From contig NZ_GG667531.1 of assembly GCF_000159135.1 (NCBI RefSeq), positions 62,001 to 126,000 of the forward strand: a stretch of DNA of 64,000 bases. The letters run 5' to 3'. Origin of the DNA: Corynebacterium striatum ATCC 6940. GTDB taxonomy: Bacteria; Actinomycetota; Actinomycetes; Mycobacteriales; Mycobacteriaceae. The notes beneath the pieces were generated by a model, which searched no databases, was not told where the DNA came from, and saw only the letters and a program-made list of their open reading frames with translations. The position numbers and the translations under genes are program-made. Shown here in pieces: positions 8,383 to 16,796 of the stretch. How positions within the stretch are numbered: position 1 is the stretch's first letter; each line of letters opens with the position of its first letter.

Positions 8383-11300
8383 ATGAGTACCACATCGAAA
8401 GCTGCGAAAATGACGAATACAATTCACTTCAATCGTTTAGACCCCAGCGTCTACTCAAAGATTGCACGCACGAACTTGCGCACCGACATGGCATCACGCG
8501 CGGCTTATACCTCAGACGCCTCCATCTTCCGCCGCGTGCCCTCGGCCATTTTGGAGCCGCACAACGTGGACGAGATTCGCGATGGTTTGGACATCGCGAA
8601 GGCCAAAGGTTGGAAGGTCGTGGGTCGCGGCGGCGGCACGTCCGTTGCGGGTAACGCCATTGGCGAGGGTCTCATCATCGATACCTCGCGCTACTTCAAC
8701 CGCATTCTGGATATCGACGTCGCCAAGCGCACTGCCACCATCGAACCAGGTGTGGTGGCAGATGCGCTGCGCGACGCCGCCCTCCCGCACGGCCTCACTT
8801 ACGGCCCGGATCCTTCCACGCACTCGCGCTGCACTGTGGGCGGCATGGTGGCCAACAATGCCTGTGGCTCCCACTCGGTGGCTTTTGGTACGGCCGCGGA
8901 GAACCTCGTTGACGTTACGATCATGCTGGCCGATGGCCGCGAGGTGACCTTTAGCGAGGGCGGTTGCGACGACCCTGAGATTGACGCACAGCTTAAGGCT
9001 TTGGTGGAGGACAACGCCGCGCTTATCGACGCCGAGCTCGGCCGCTTTCCACGCCAGGTGTCCGGTTACGGTTTGCACTACCTCTTGGAGCGCAATGGCT
9101 TCGACACTGCCAAGGCGTTGGCGGGATCGGAGGGAACCACCGGCATCATCACCAAGCTGACGGTCAAGTTGGTGCCGGTGCCCAAGGCCAAGGCACTTGC
9201 GGTGTTGGCCTTCGATACGGTCTTTGACGCAGCGGCTGCCGCGGCCAAGCTGCGTTTGCCTGACGTGGCGACCATTGAGGGTATGGGCGGAGATCTGCTG
9301 GGGGCGCTGCGCTCCAAAGTGGGGCAGGAGCACGCGGGTGAGAATCTGCCGGGCAACCGCAAGGGGATTGAGGCTGGCGGCTGGCTCTACTGTGAGGTTG
9401 GTGCTGAGGACCTGGAGCATGCGCTCGCGCGTGCGCAGGAGGTGGCCACTGCCGTAGAGACCGTGGACTACGTGGTGGTTCACGAGCAGAAGGAGATGCG
9501 CGAGTTGTGGCGCATCCGCGAGGCGTCCGCGGGCATTGTGACCCGTCTGCCGGATGGCGGGGAAGCCTGGCCCAACTGGGAGGACTCCGCAGTTCCCCCG
9601 GAGAACCTCGCGGACTACCTGCGGGACCTCTACGCGTTGATGGACAAGTACGAGCTGCGCGGCATTCCTTTTGGCCACTTCGGTGAGGGCTGCGTGCACG
9701 TGCGCATCTCCTTCAATTTTGGTACTGAGGAGGGCGTCAAGCAGTTTGAGTCCTTCATGAATGAGGCCGCTGAGCTGGTGTCCTCGTATGGCGGATCGCT
9801 CTCCGGTGAGCATGGCGATGGCCGTGCCCGATCGGCGCTGCTGGACCGCATGTACTCCGATGAGATGCGTGCGTTGTTTGAGCAGTTCAAGGAGATCTTC
9901 GACCCGGAGAACTTCTTCAACCCAGGCGTGCTCGTCAAGGCCGATGCCGTGACCCAGGGCCTGCGCATGGCGCCGGGGCAGCGTCACTTTGAGCTCACTC
10001 CGGTCCACGCGCTGAGCCACGACAAGGGCTCGATGGTCAATGCAATTAACCGTTGCGTTGGCGTGTCCGCTTGTCGTAGTGAGTCGGGCTCGATGTGTCC
10101 GTCCTTCCAGATCACCGGCGACGAGATGCACTCGACCCGCGGCCGTGCCCGCATGTTCAGTGAGATGTTCCGTGGCGAGTCCATAGGGGACGGCTTCGAT
10201 TCCAAGGAAGTGGAGGAAGCCCTCGACCTGTGCTTGTCCTGCAAGGCGTGCGTTTCCGAATGCCCGGTGAACGTGGACATGGCGACGTATAAGGCGGAGT
10301 TCCTGCACAACCATTACAAAGGAAAGCTGCGCCCAGGCGCGCACTACGTGATGGGCTGGCTGCCGCTGCTGGGGTATATCGCGCACAAGATTCCGGTGGT
10401 GCCCACGCTCATCGATAAGGCGATGTCCACCAAGGGCCTCGACAAGCTCATCGCGAAGGCGGGCGGCCTCGATCCGAACCGTCCGCTCATCCGCTTCGCC
10501 CACACGTCTCTGCGCAAGTGGCACAAGCAGCACACCCCCGTCGCCGCGCTTGACGACGTCGCGCACAACGGCACCGCGAACAGCGGCACCGCGCACAACA
10601 ATGACAAGGCGACGGTACCGCCGCTGGCCGACAACGAGCGGATGGTCGTGCTGTGGCCGGACTCCTTCAACTCCTCGTTGGGTACCTCGCCTGCGACGGC
10701 CGCAGTTGAGGTTCTCGAAGCACTCGGCTACACGGTCATTATCCCTCAACAGTTCGTCTGCTGCGGCCTGACCTGGCACTCGACGGGTCAGTTGGATATG
10801 ACGCAGCGCGTACTCAAGCAGACGGCGAAGGTGATGAAACCTTACCTGGACCGTGGCCTGCAGGTCATCGGCGTGGAGCCCTCATGCACCGTGATGCTGC
10901 AACATGAAGCCGCTGAGCTTTGCGACGACCCGACATACGGCGCAGTGATTAAGAACCTAGCACGCAACACCCACTCGTTTAGCGAGTTTATTGCCAGCCG
11001 CCTTGAGCAATTCGTCGCCGCCGGCGTCATCGCGCCGGGCGATGTCTCCGCGCTGACACAGGTGCACTGCCATGAGAAGTCACTGGGCGACCCGCAACAT
11101 TCCGCTGCCGTGCTGCGGGCATTGGGGATCAACGAGGAACAGATCGCTACCGGCTGCTGCGGCCTGGCCGGCAACTGGGGCTTTGAGAAAGGCCACGCTG
11201 ACGTGTCCATGGCGCTGGGGGAGCGCGAACTATTCCCGAAGGTGAGGAAGGCAGCCGCGGAAGGCAAGGTTGTCATCGCTGATGGCTTCTCCTGCCGCAC

Positions 11301-11388
11301 TCAGATTGAGCAGGGCACCGGCACCGATGCCAAGCACATCGCTGAGATCGTCCACGGCATCATCGACAAGGCCAGCTACTACAACTAA
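8383..11388 (+). CDS. FAD-linked oxidase / Fe-S dehydrogenase, probably for a D-2-hydroxyacid such as lactate
   Basis: A 1001-residue fusion. The N-terminal half is a PCMH-type FAD-binding domain (VVGRGGGTSVAGNAIG; YGPDPSTHSRCTVGGMVANNACG) and FAD-oxidase C-terminal domain (FGHFGEGCVHVRI; SGEHGDGRARS). The C-terminal half has ferredoxin-like cysteine clusters (CVGVSAC...MCPS, CLSCKACVSECPVN) and a CCG-type domain (CCGLTWHS, CCGLAGNWGFEKG). This architecture is typical of bacterial D-lactate or D-2-hydroxyglutarate dehydrogenases passing electrons to the respiratory chain. Residues 715-735 form a Thr/Ala/Asn-rich linker. The gene stands alone downstream of the GntR operator. Substrate identity is inference; glycolate or D-hydroxyglutarate remain possible. 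Confidence 0.87.
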   Translation: MSTTSKAAKMTNTIHFNRLDPSVYSKIARTNLRTDMASRAAYTSDASIFRRVPSAILEPHNVDEIRDGLDIAKAKGWKVVGRGGGTSVAGNAIGEGLIIDTSRYFNRILDIDVAKRTATIEPGVVADALRDAALPHGLTYGPDPSTHSRCTVGGMVANNACGSHSVAFGTAAENLVDVTIMLADGREVTFSEGGCDDPEIDAQLKALVEDNAALIDAELGRFPRQVSGYGLHYLLERNGFDTAKALAGSEGTTGIITKLTVKLVPVPKAKALAVLAFDTVFDAAAAAAKLRLPDVATIEGMGGDLLGALRSKVGQEHAGENLPGNRKGIEAGGWLYCEVGAEDLEHALARAQEVATAVETVDYVVVHEQKEMRELWRIREASAGIVTRLPDGGEAWPNWEDSAVPPENLADYLRDLYALMDKYELRGIPFGHFGEGCVHVRISFNFGTEEGVKQFESFMNEAAELVSSYGGSLSGEHGDGRARSALLDRMYSDEMRALFEQFKEIFDPENFFNPGVLVKADAVTQGLRMAPGQRHFELTPVHALSHDKGSMVNAINRCVGVSACRSESGSMCPSFQITGDEMHSTRGRARMFSEMFRGESIGDGFDSKEVEEALDLCLSCKACVSECPVNVDMATYKAEFLHNHYKGKLRPGAHYVMGWLPLLGYIAHKIPVVPTLIDKAMSTKGLDKLIAKAGGLDPNRPLIRFAHTSLRKWHKQHTPVAALDDVAHNGTANSGTAHNNDKATVPPLADNERMVVLWPDSFNSSLGTSPATAAVEVLEALGYTVIIPQQFVCCGLTWHSTGQLDMTQRVLKQTAKVMKPYLDRGLQVIGVEPSCTVMLQHEAAELCDDPTYGAVIKNLARNTHSFSEFIASRLEQFVAAGVIAPGDVSALTQVHCHEKSLGDPQHSAAVLRALGINEEQIATGCCGLAGNWGFEKGHADVSMALGERELFPKVRKAAAEGKVVIADGFSCRTQIEQGTGTDAKHIAEIVHGIIDKASYYN

Positions 11389-11519
11389 GCAAGCGCCCGA
11401 TATAACCACATCATCGGCCGGGCTTCCACCACGAAGTAGGGAAGGCCGGCCGCTGGCTGTGTTGTACTAGCGCTGGTTGTTCAATGGGCGTCATTACATC
11501 AGGACCGGGGTTTAGATGT

Positions 11520-12440
11520 CTACTTGAACGGGAGTGTCGGAGCTGGTTCGACTTCATCGGTCGGTGTTGCAATTCGCCAGTAAGAATCATCGATATAGGT
11601 CTTAGAGCCCTCGAAGCTTTTCTCACACTTAACCAATCGCGTTGATAGTGAATCGCCGTCTTTGGGGATTGGCAGCCCTAATTCGGAGGCAATTTTCTGG
11701 TGCTTGAGGTAATCTCCAAGGATCACGATCCCCTCAGGCTGTAGAGCAGAACGAGAGCCTCCGTTGTATCGAATACGTTTCATATAATCCTTTTGCTGCG
11801 CGACAGTGGCGATGATGCCGCGTGGGACTATGATGCCTTGAGCAATTCTGAACAATTCATTGAGGCGCTGAGCTCCGGAACCTGAAGAGAAAATCTTTGC
11901 TCGGTCCTCCTCGCTGAGTTGTAGGAGGGTGTTCGGCGGAAAAGCTTCGTCTAGGAAAAGCCATTGAATTGCGCTGCGACCAGCGGCGGAAATTGAGCGC
12001 TTGCCGTCGCGATTGCCGCCTCTAGTCAGAATTGAGTCATCGAGAAGAGCGAATCCAACTCGAAAAGTTCCCTGCTCATCGTCGGCATGGCAAAGCATTC
12101 CATGATGTCCGAGAGCCTCGATAGGGATCATCCAGCCAAACTTCTGTTTCGAGTACTTGCAGTCAACTTCGAAGCCCTCGATGTCGAAATCCATCACCTC
12201 ACCGTCGCCGATAAAGCCGTCGAATTCTCGGCGAATGTTGATTTCAACTATTGAGCCGAGGTGAGCAGATTCGGTTTTACTGAGCTGGCTAATGGCGAAA
12301 CGTCCAGTATGTTGACCATCATAAATCTGGTCGAAAGACTCGCGGAAGACACGTCCGAGGCGTTCTCCAGTAGGGTCTTGCTTCTTGAATGCAGCCGCTA
12401 GCTGTATAGAAATCGTTTCAGGTTGAATCTTGGCAATCAC
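11520..12440 (-). CDS. NaeI-like type II restriction endonuclease
   Basis: 306 residues from a GTG at 12440, close to the length of NaeI (about 317). The N-terminal half carries the catalytic region: E34 and D37 upstream, then the nuclease motif DFDIEGFEVDCKYSK with the D-x-K pair. The segment IYDGQHTGRF (Ile39-Phe48) matches the NaeI stretch famous for resembling a DNA ligase active site. The C-terminal half (EGIVILGDYLKHQKIASELG) fits the second, effector DNA-binding domain. It lies 10 bases behind the methyltransferase stop, in an operon. Base composition is clearly more AT-rich than the flanks, indicating transfer. The predicted target is GCCGGC by homology; it has not been tested. Confidence 0.85.
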   Translation of the reverse strand: MIAKIQPETISIQLAAAFKKQDPTGERLGRVFRESFDQIYDGQHTGRFAISQLSKTESAHLGSIVEINIRREFDGFIGDGEVMDFDIEGFEVDCKYSKQKFGWMIPIEALGHHGMLCHADDEQGTFRVGFALLDDSILTRGGNRDGKRSISAAGRSAIQWLFLDEAFPPNTLLQLSEEDRAKIFSSGSGAQRLNELFRIAQGIIVPRGIIATVAQQKDYMKRIRYNGGSRSALQPEGIVILGDYLKHQKIASELGLPIPKDGDSLSTRLVKCEKSFEGSKTYIDDSYWRIATPTDEVEPAPTLPFK

Positions 12441-12450
12441 CTTGCCAATT

Positions 12451-13488
12451 TTAAATCAGACTCAGCTGGTTGACACGGGTTGGTGTTGCAGGTTCTAGAG
12501 ACTTCGGAATTGGTTTCTTTCGCAGCGCGAACTTTATGCGTTCGCCGATTGCCTTGGCCACCGGCGGAGGAAAGGCATTGCCAACCTGTCGCCATTGTGC
12601 GGTTTTCCCACCGGCCCACTTCCAGTCCTCGGGGAAACCTTGGATGACACCACCCATTCGTACCGTCAAACGCGGCATTTCTTGTTCGGGGTCTGTTGTG
12701 AAATCAGCAGCTGGCGGTGATTCGGCGATAGAGGAGCCCTTGATTCCGAGTTTCTTCCAGGCTTCTCGAGCGCGCGTTGGCCCTACATCTGGCCCACCGT
12801 GTTTTTTGCTTCCGCCAACAAGAGTCGGGCCCACTGTGTTTGCGTTTCGAGCCCAAGCTTCAGCCCCAGGCCAACCATTTTCTGCCATGAGCGGGAGAAG
12901 TGCTGTTCCCACCGGCGTGTGTGATTTAACTACTTTCGGCCAGGCAAAATAGTTGGCAAATTCATTCTTTAAAGCGACAAGGATGAACCTTGGTCGAAGC
13001 TGCGGCACTCCATAATCAGCTGCTTGGAGAAGTTTCCAAAAGGCGGTGTACCCCATCTTTTCAAGCTGATCGATTATTTGATTTCGGTAGGAGTCAAACC
13101 GTTTTTGACCGAGCCCTTTAACGTTTTCTAGAAGCACAGCACGTGGATCAATTTCGTTGATCAGACGTAGCGCCTGTGGAAAGAGGTCGCGTTCATCGTC
13201 GGCACCAAGTTGCTTACCTGCTATTGAAAAAGGAGGGCATGGAACTCCGCCAGCAAATAGATCGATTTTCCCTCTCCATGGCCTACCATCCAGGTCATGG
13301 ACGTCCATTTCATGGACATTCCATTTTCCAAGAGGTCCTTCAGTTCCGCGGTTCTGGCGGAGAGTTTCAGCGGCCCAATTATCAATTTCGACGACCGCTG
13401 CGTGATGGAAACCTGCCTGTTCTAAGCCCAAAGCCTGGCCGCCAGCGCCAGCGCAAATCTCGAATGAGTGGAGGCGTGAGGTAGCCAT
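12451..13488 (-). CDS. DNA (cytosine-5) methyltransferase, partner of the NaeI-like enzyme
   Basis: 345 residues from the ATG at 13488, chosen because AAAGGAA precedes it and methyltransferase motif I begins at once (FEICAGAGGQALGLEQAGF). Motif IV with the catalytic Cys is GGVPCPPFSIAG, motif VI is LLENVKG, motif VIII is PQLRPRF, and motif X is VGNAFPPPVAKAIG; the target-recognition region lies between VIII and IX. It methylates cytosine C5 in the same site the neighbouring nuclease cuts. The open frame continues upstream to 13830, but that part lacks methylase motifs and is antisense to the HNH-like remnant. The gene order (methylase first, then nuclease) allows protection before restriction. 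The region is low in GC. Confidence 0.92.
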   Translation of the reverse strand: MATSRLHSFEICAGAGGQALGLEQAGFHHAAVVEIDNWAAETLRQNRGTEGPLGKWNVHEMDVHDLDGRPWRGKIDLFAGGVPCPPFSIAGKQLGADDERDLFPQALRLINEIDPRAVLLENVKGLGQKRFDSYRNQIIDQLEKMGYTAFWKLLQAADYGVPQLRPRFILVALKNEFANYFAWPKVVKSHTPVGTALLPLMAENGWPGAEAWARNANTVGPTLVGGSKKHGGPDVGPTRAREAWKKLGIKGSSIAESPPAADFTTDPEQEMPRLTVRMGGVIQGFPEDWKWAGGKTAQWRQVGNAFPPPVAKAIGERIKFALRKKPIPKSLEPATPTRVNQLSLI

Positions 13489-13648
13489 CGAGCCGGTTCC
13501 TTTCTGGTCGTGAAAACGTAAACAACCATCGTGTGATAATGGTTTGATTAATAAAGCGTCTGTGGTGATTCTCTGTTGAGAGCATAGCGAGTTGGCGGAC
13601 ATTCCATATAATTTTACGAACTCTTGTTCCCTTAAGAGGTGTATTTGC

Positions 13649-14041
13649 ATGAAAACGACGCGAGTGCCCTGGCATCGAGATGAGATCTTGGTAGTAGCTG
13701 CGATCGGGATCAAGTATGGGTGACCGAAAACGCCGCCGAGTTCGGAAATCGAAAAGCTCTCGAGTCTACTGCGTAGATGCGCCGTCCACCCTGAAATCGA
13801 GCTAGATGAAGAGGACACGAAATTCCGCAATGTTAATGGTGTCGAGCGAAAATACTACGACTCATTAACTGCACGCCCAGAGTATCCAGGAAAAGCGACC
13901 AATGGTGGAAAAATTACTCATCCGATTGTTGAATACATGATTGAGCACCAGATGGAAGTCTTTGAAGCTGGAATTAAGATACGGCAAATGCTGGAGTCTG
14001 ACACATACCGGAGTTTCGTTATTCCAGGCCTAAAAGTTTGA
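13649..14041 (+). pseudogene. N-terminal part of an HNH/McrA-type restriction nuclease, interrupted by TGA
   Basis: The frame from ATG 13649 (good ribosome-binding site AAGAGGTG seven bases upstream) reads VPWHRDEILVVAAIGIKYG, then TGA at 13721, and continues in the same frame to a stop at 14039-14041. The continued frame contains SSEIEKLSSLLR, FRNVNGVERKYYDSL and PEYPGKATNGGK. This order (W-x-RDE, LS-xx-LR, FRN-x-NGV, YPGKG-like) is the N-terminal specificity-type domain of many HNH restriction endonucleases. No HNH motif follows, so the nuclease part is absent. It is divergent from the methyltransferase. Either it is a decayed third member of the restriction locus, or the TGA is a sequencing error and a standalone domain remains. 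Confidence 0.6.
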
Positions 14042-14291
14042 GGCTCGAAATGTCGGTCGGCGCCCACTCTAGTTCTTGGGCTTTGTCTGGGGTGACCCAG
14101 TGGGTAGCGTCGTGGTCGGTGAGGACGAGGCCTTCGGTTGTCAGGTTGGCCTCGGTGGTGCAGCGAAAAGTGGTCAGCTCGATGGTGGCGAACTTATACA
14201 CGTGCACGGTGGTGGTGACCTTCTCGCCGATGGTGGCTTCGATACCGAGCTCTTCGTGAAGTTCACGGGCGAGGGCTCGCTCGGGGTGTTC
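14019..14291 (-). pseudogene. 5'-truncated Nudix hydrolase (MutT-like) fragment
   Basis: The frame opens after a TAG at 14292-14294 and reads EHPERALARELHEELGIEATIG, i.e. the second half of the Nudix box, then continues colinearly with the intact Nudix protein at 14329-14742 to its C-terminus. The first half of the box and the N-terminal domain are missing. It overlaps the last bases of the HNH-like remnant on the other strand. It is a partial tandem copy or the relic of an older paralogue; the shared 42-base identical stretch favours duplication or gene conversion. Confidence 0.75.
14202..14243. repeat. 42-base direct repeat, copy 1
   Basis: Identical over 42 bases to 14518-14559, at 316 bases distance, inside the truncated Nudix fragment. 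It covers the codons just after the Nudix box (IEATIGEKVTTTVH). Confidence 0.85.
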
Positions 14292-14328
14292 CTATCTAAT
14301 TGGTCAAGTCCGCGGGTGGATTCCTTTC

Positions 14329-14742
14329 TTAGCTGTGACTAGAAGCAATAGCTTCTACCGCCGGGATATCTACGGGAGCCCAAGTCAGCTGCGCGGCCTC
14401 TGTGGAGGTAACCCATTTCGTATCGTCGTGGTCGGTGAGACTGAGATTGTCGGCTAGCAGGGAGGCGGTGGTGGTGCAGTAAAAGGTGGTGAGCTCGATG
14501 GTGGCGAAATCGTACTCGTGCACGGTGGTGGTGACCTTCTCGCCGATGGTGGCTTCGATGCTGAGTTCTTCCTTTAGTTCGCGCGCGAGTGCTTGCTCTG
14601 GTGTTTCGCCGGGTTCGATCTTGCCGCCGGGAAATTCCCACCTGCCAGCAAGGGAGGTGCCGGGCTTCTTGCGGAAGGCTAAAAGCTGTGTGCGTTCTTC
14701 ATCGACGAAGACGGCGCCCACGACGCGGATAGGTTTAGACAT
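14329..14742 (-). CDS. Nudix hydrolase, MutT-type (8-oxo-dGTP diphosphatase-like)
   Basis: 137 residues from the ATG at 14742 (MSKPIRVVGAVFVDEER), the usual start position and length for MutT proteins. The frame runs upstream to 14811 but the added residues do not belong to the domain. The Nudix box is complete: G-KIEPG-E-TPEQALA-REL-KEEL. Such enzymes hydrolyse oxidised or non-canonical nucleoside triphosphates to monophosphates. The aromatic sandwich residues WEFPGGK are typical of MutT/CTP pyrophosphohydrolases. A broken copy follows directly downstream. The exact substrate is not readable. Confidence 0.88.
   Translation of the reverse strand: MSKPIRVVGAVFVDEERTQLLAFRKKPGTSLAGRWEFPGGKIEPGETPEQALARELKEELSIEATIGEKVTTTVHEYDFATIELTTFYCTTTASLLADNLSLTDHDDTKWVTSTEAAQLTWAPVDIPAVEAIASSHS
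14518..14559. repeat. 42-base direct repeat, copy 2
   Basis: Second copy of the stretch at 14202-14243, here in the intact Nudix gene. Homology at lower identity continues on both sides. Confidence 0.85.
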
Positions 14743-14875
14743 GACTCTATTGTGCCTTGGATCTCGAAAACGTGTAGACAGTGAGCTGTTACTTAGATAA
14801 CATGTCCCCAATGTTCGCGTATGGCTGTCACGCGGGCTTGATTTTTGTATGCAAGCTTGAGGGGACGGTTTTACT

Positions 14876-16222
14876 GTGACTTCTACCGAATCGGTTTACT
14901 CCTCCATCCAGAGTCATGATGGGGAAATCCCGCAGCCTGGGGGACGGTGGAAACTCTTTTTATATAGCGCGATTGGCGCGTTCGTATTCTTCCTGCCGGT
15001 GACATATCAGGATAAGCGCTCCATTCCTTTGGACCATATGGTCACGATGGTGCGTGAGGGGATTCCGGCGGCGGTGCCGTGGATTGTTTTTGCCTTGGCC
15101 GTGTACGGAACGGCGCGAAGTTTTACTACCGGCGCATTTAAAGAAAGCGCGCTTCAGGCAGTCTTTGCGGTGCTCAATATTGTCGGTGCGGTGATCTCGT
15201 TTCTTATGGTTATCGACGCGCTGCCGTGGGTGCTCGGTGACGAGGACTTGGTGCCGTTCTTGTGGAACTCGATTGCCATCCCGGTAGGCCTCATCGTGCC
15301 TATTGGTGGTGCGTTCCTCGCGTTTCTCATTGGCTTTGGTCTGCTGGAGTTCGTCGGCGTGCTCATGCAGCCCATCATGCGGCCGCTGTGGAAGACGCCG
15401 GGGCGCTCTGCCATTGATGCAGTGGCCTCGTTCGTGGGCTCATATTCACTGGGAATTTTGGTCACGGACCGCGTATACCAAAAGGGCGGATACACCGGGC
15501 GTGAGGCAGCGATTATTGCCACCGGCTTCTCGACGGTCTCTGCGGCCTTCATGGTCATCGTGGCCAAGCAGCTTGACCTGATGAAAGTTTGGGGCACCTA
15601 CTTCATAGTCACATTCATCGTGACCTTTGTGGTTACCGCCATTACCGTGCGGATTCCACCGCTGCGGATCATTCCGGACGAGTATTTTGCCGACGCGCAC
15701 CCAGATCCGGAAAAGCCGGTAGAAGGCTCGCGCATCAAAAACGCGTGGCGCGAGGCAATGCTGGCGCTACAGCGCGCGCCGTCGTTGTGGGAGTCCATCT
15801 GGGAGAACTTCCGCGATGGTGTCCGCATGGCGGCGGCAATCGTGCCGTCCATCATGTCGGTGGGCCTCATTGGCTTGCTGCTTGCGCGCTTCACGCCCAT
15901 CTTCGAGTGGATTGGCTACCTTTTCTATCCATTTGCGTGGGTAGTGCAGTTGCCGGAGCCAGTACTAGCCGGCAAGGCTGCGGCCATGGGAATTGCAGAA
16001 ATGTTCCTGCCCGCCACCGCAGTGGCTGGCAGTGACAGCATGGTGCTCAAGTTCGTCATCGGCGTGGTGGCAGTCTCTGCCATTATTTTCTTCTCGGCGC
16101 TGGTGCCGTGCATCCTGGCTACCAAGATCCCGGTGAAGCTGACCCACTTGGTCATCATTTGGTTTGAGCGAGTAGCGCTGACCATTCTCATCGCCACGCC
16201 GATTGCCCACCTGCTTTTTTGA
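14876..16222 (+). CDS. YjiH-family membrane protein with nucleoside-recognition (Gate) domains
   Basis: 448 residues from a GTG at 14876, with ten or so membrane segments. Two repeats typical of the YjiH/SpoIIM-Gate type are seen (RSAIDAVASFVGSYSLGILVTDRVYQKGGYTGREAA; FLPATAVAGSDSMVLKFVIGVVAVSAIIFFS). Members are often found next to histidine utilisation genes in Gram-positive bacteria and may move histidine or a breakdown product. The function is not established. Here it lies upstream of hutG on the opposite strand, which fits that pattern. It is followed after 50 bases by a small membrane protein gene. Confidence 0.78.
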   Translation: MTSTESVYSSIQSHDGEIPQPGGRWKLFLYSAIGAFVFFLPVTYQDKRSIPLDHMVTMVREGIPAAVPWIVFALAVYGTARSFTTGAFKESALQAVFAVLNIVGAVISFLMVIDALPWVLGDEDLVPFLWNSIAIPVGLIVPIGGAFLAFLIGFGLLEFVGVLMQPIMRPLWKTPGRSAIDAVASFVGSYSLGILVTDRVYQKGGYTGREAAIIATGFSTVSAAFMVIVAKQLDLMKVWGTYFIVTFIVTFVVTAITVRIPPLRIIPDEYFADAHPDPEKPVEGSRIKNAWREAMLALQRAPSLWESIWENFRDGVRMAAAIVPSIMSVGLIGLLLARFTPIFEWIGYLFYPFAWVVQLPEPVLAGKAAAMGIAEMFLPATAVAGSDSMVLKFVIGVVAVSAIIFFSALVPCILATKIPVKLTHLVIIWFERVALTILIATPIAHLLF

Positions 16223-16272
16223 TAAGTTGAACCCAAGACGGGTTAGAAGATCGATATCGCTGGAGGGCAATG

Positions 16273-16758
16273 ATGCTTATAGCCACCATCGCAGCTGAGG
16301 TAGCTTTTTGGCTTTGCTTAGTGGCTGGCTGCCTCGTGCGCTACGTGTTTAATCTGCGCAAACTTGGCTTGATACTTATGGCCGCGACCCCAATTATCGA
16401 CCTGCTACTCTTAGTATTTTTCTACGTGAGCCTGAGCCAAGGCGGTAGGGCTGAGTTCATGCACGGATTCGCGGCCTTTTATATTGCTTTCTCGGTTGTC
16501 TTCGGCAAAGACATTATTGGATTCGTAGACCGGAAGGTTTCTGGAGTTGCACCCCGAGAAAGTGCTCATGCGGACAGGCGCAGTTTCACAAAGTGTGTGG
16601 TTGCAAGTGTTGGCGCAGCGCTTTTGCTGCTCATAGGCATTGTGGTGACTGGCTTAGCGGGTAGCTTCTGGCTTGTCTACTGGCTCATCGCCGTTGCCTG
16701 TACTCCCGCTATGTGGTGGGGAGTCCAACGATGGATGAGTAAGAAAGCTACCCGATAA
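16273..16758 (+). CDS. Small polytopic membrane protein of unknown function
   Basis: 161 residues with four hydrophobic segments (about 5-25, 32-55, 62-85, 105-150) and a short charged loop after the third. The second of two adjacent ATGs (16273) is chosen because GGAGGG ends only two bases before the first. It probably forms a unit with the YjiH-like gene. No family is recognised. It converges on hutG with 37 bases between stops, which include the small hairpin at 16782-16796. Confidence 0.75.
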   Translation: MLIATIAAEVAFWLCLVAGCLVRYVFNLRKLGLILMAATPIIDLLLLVFFYVSLSQGGRAEFMHGFAAFYIAFSVVFGKDIIGFVDRKVSGVAPRESAHADRRSFTKCVVASVGAALLLLIGIVVTGLAGSFWLVYWLIAVACTPAMWWGVQRWMSKKATR

Positions 16759-16781
16759 ACTTCACGGCCCGAGTAAACCCC

Positions 16782-16796
16782 AACGCCGTTGGCGTT
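16782..16796. terminator. Short hairpin between convergent genes
   Basis: AACGCC-GTT-GGCGTT is a perfect 6-bp stem with a 3-base loop, touching the last base of the hutG stop codon. There is no clear T-run on either strand, so this is a weak terminator candidate. Confidence 0.35.

Noticed and set aside
8512..10779. 755-codon open frame on the minus strand
   Set aside because: It is fully antisense to the FAD/Fe-S dehydrogenase, has no domain and a composition typical of the complement of high-GC coding sequence.
13489..13830. N-terminal extension of the methyltransferase
   Set aside because: Lacks methylase motifs, is Ser-rich and antisense to the HNH-like remnant; a proper ribosome-binding site precedes the ATG at 13488.
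14797..14808. GATAACATGTCC upstream of the YjiH-like gene as a third GntR operator
   Set aside because: Only the central TAACATGT matches; the outer bases of the palindrome are not symmetric.
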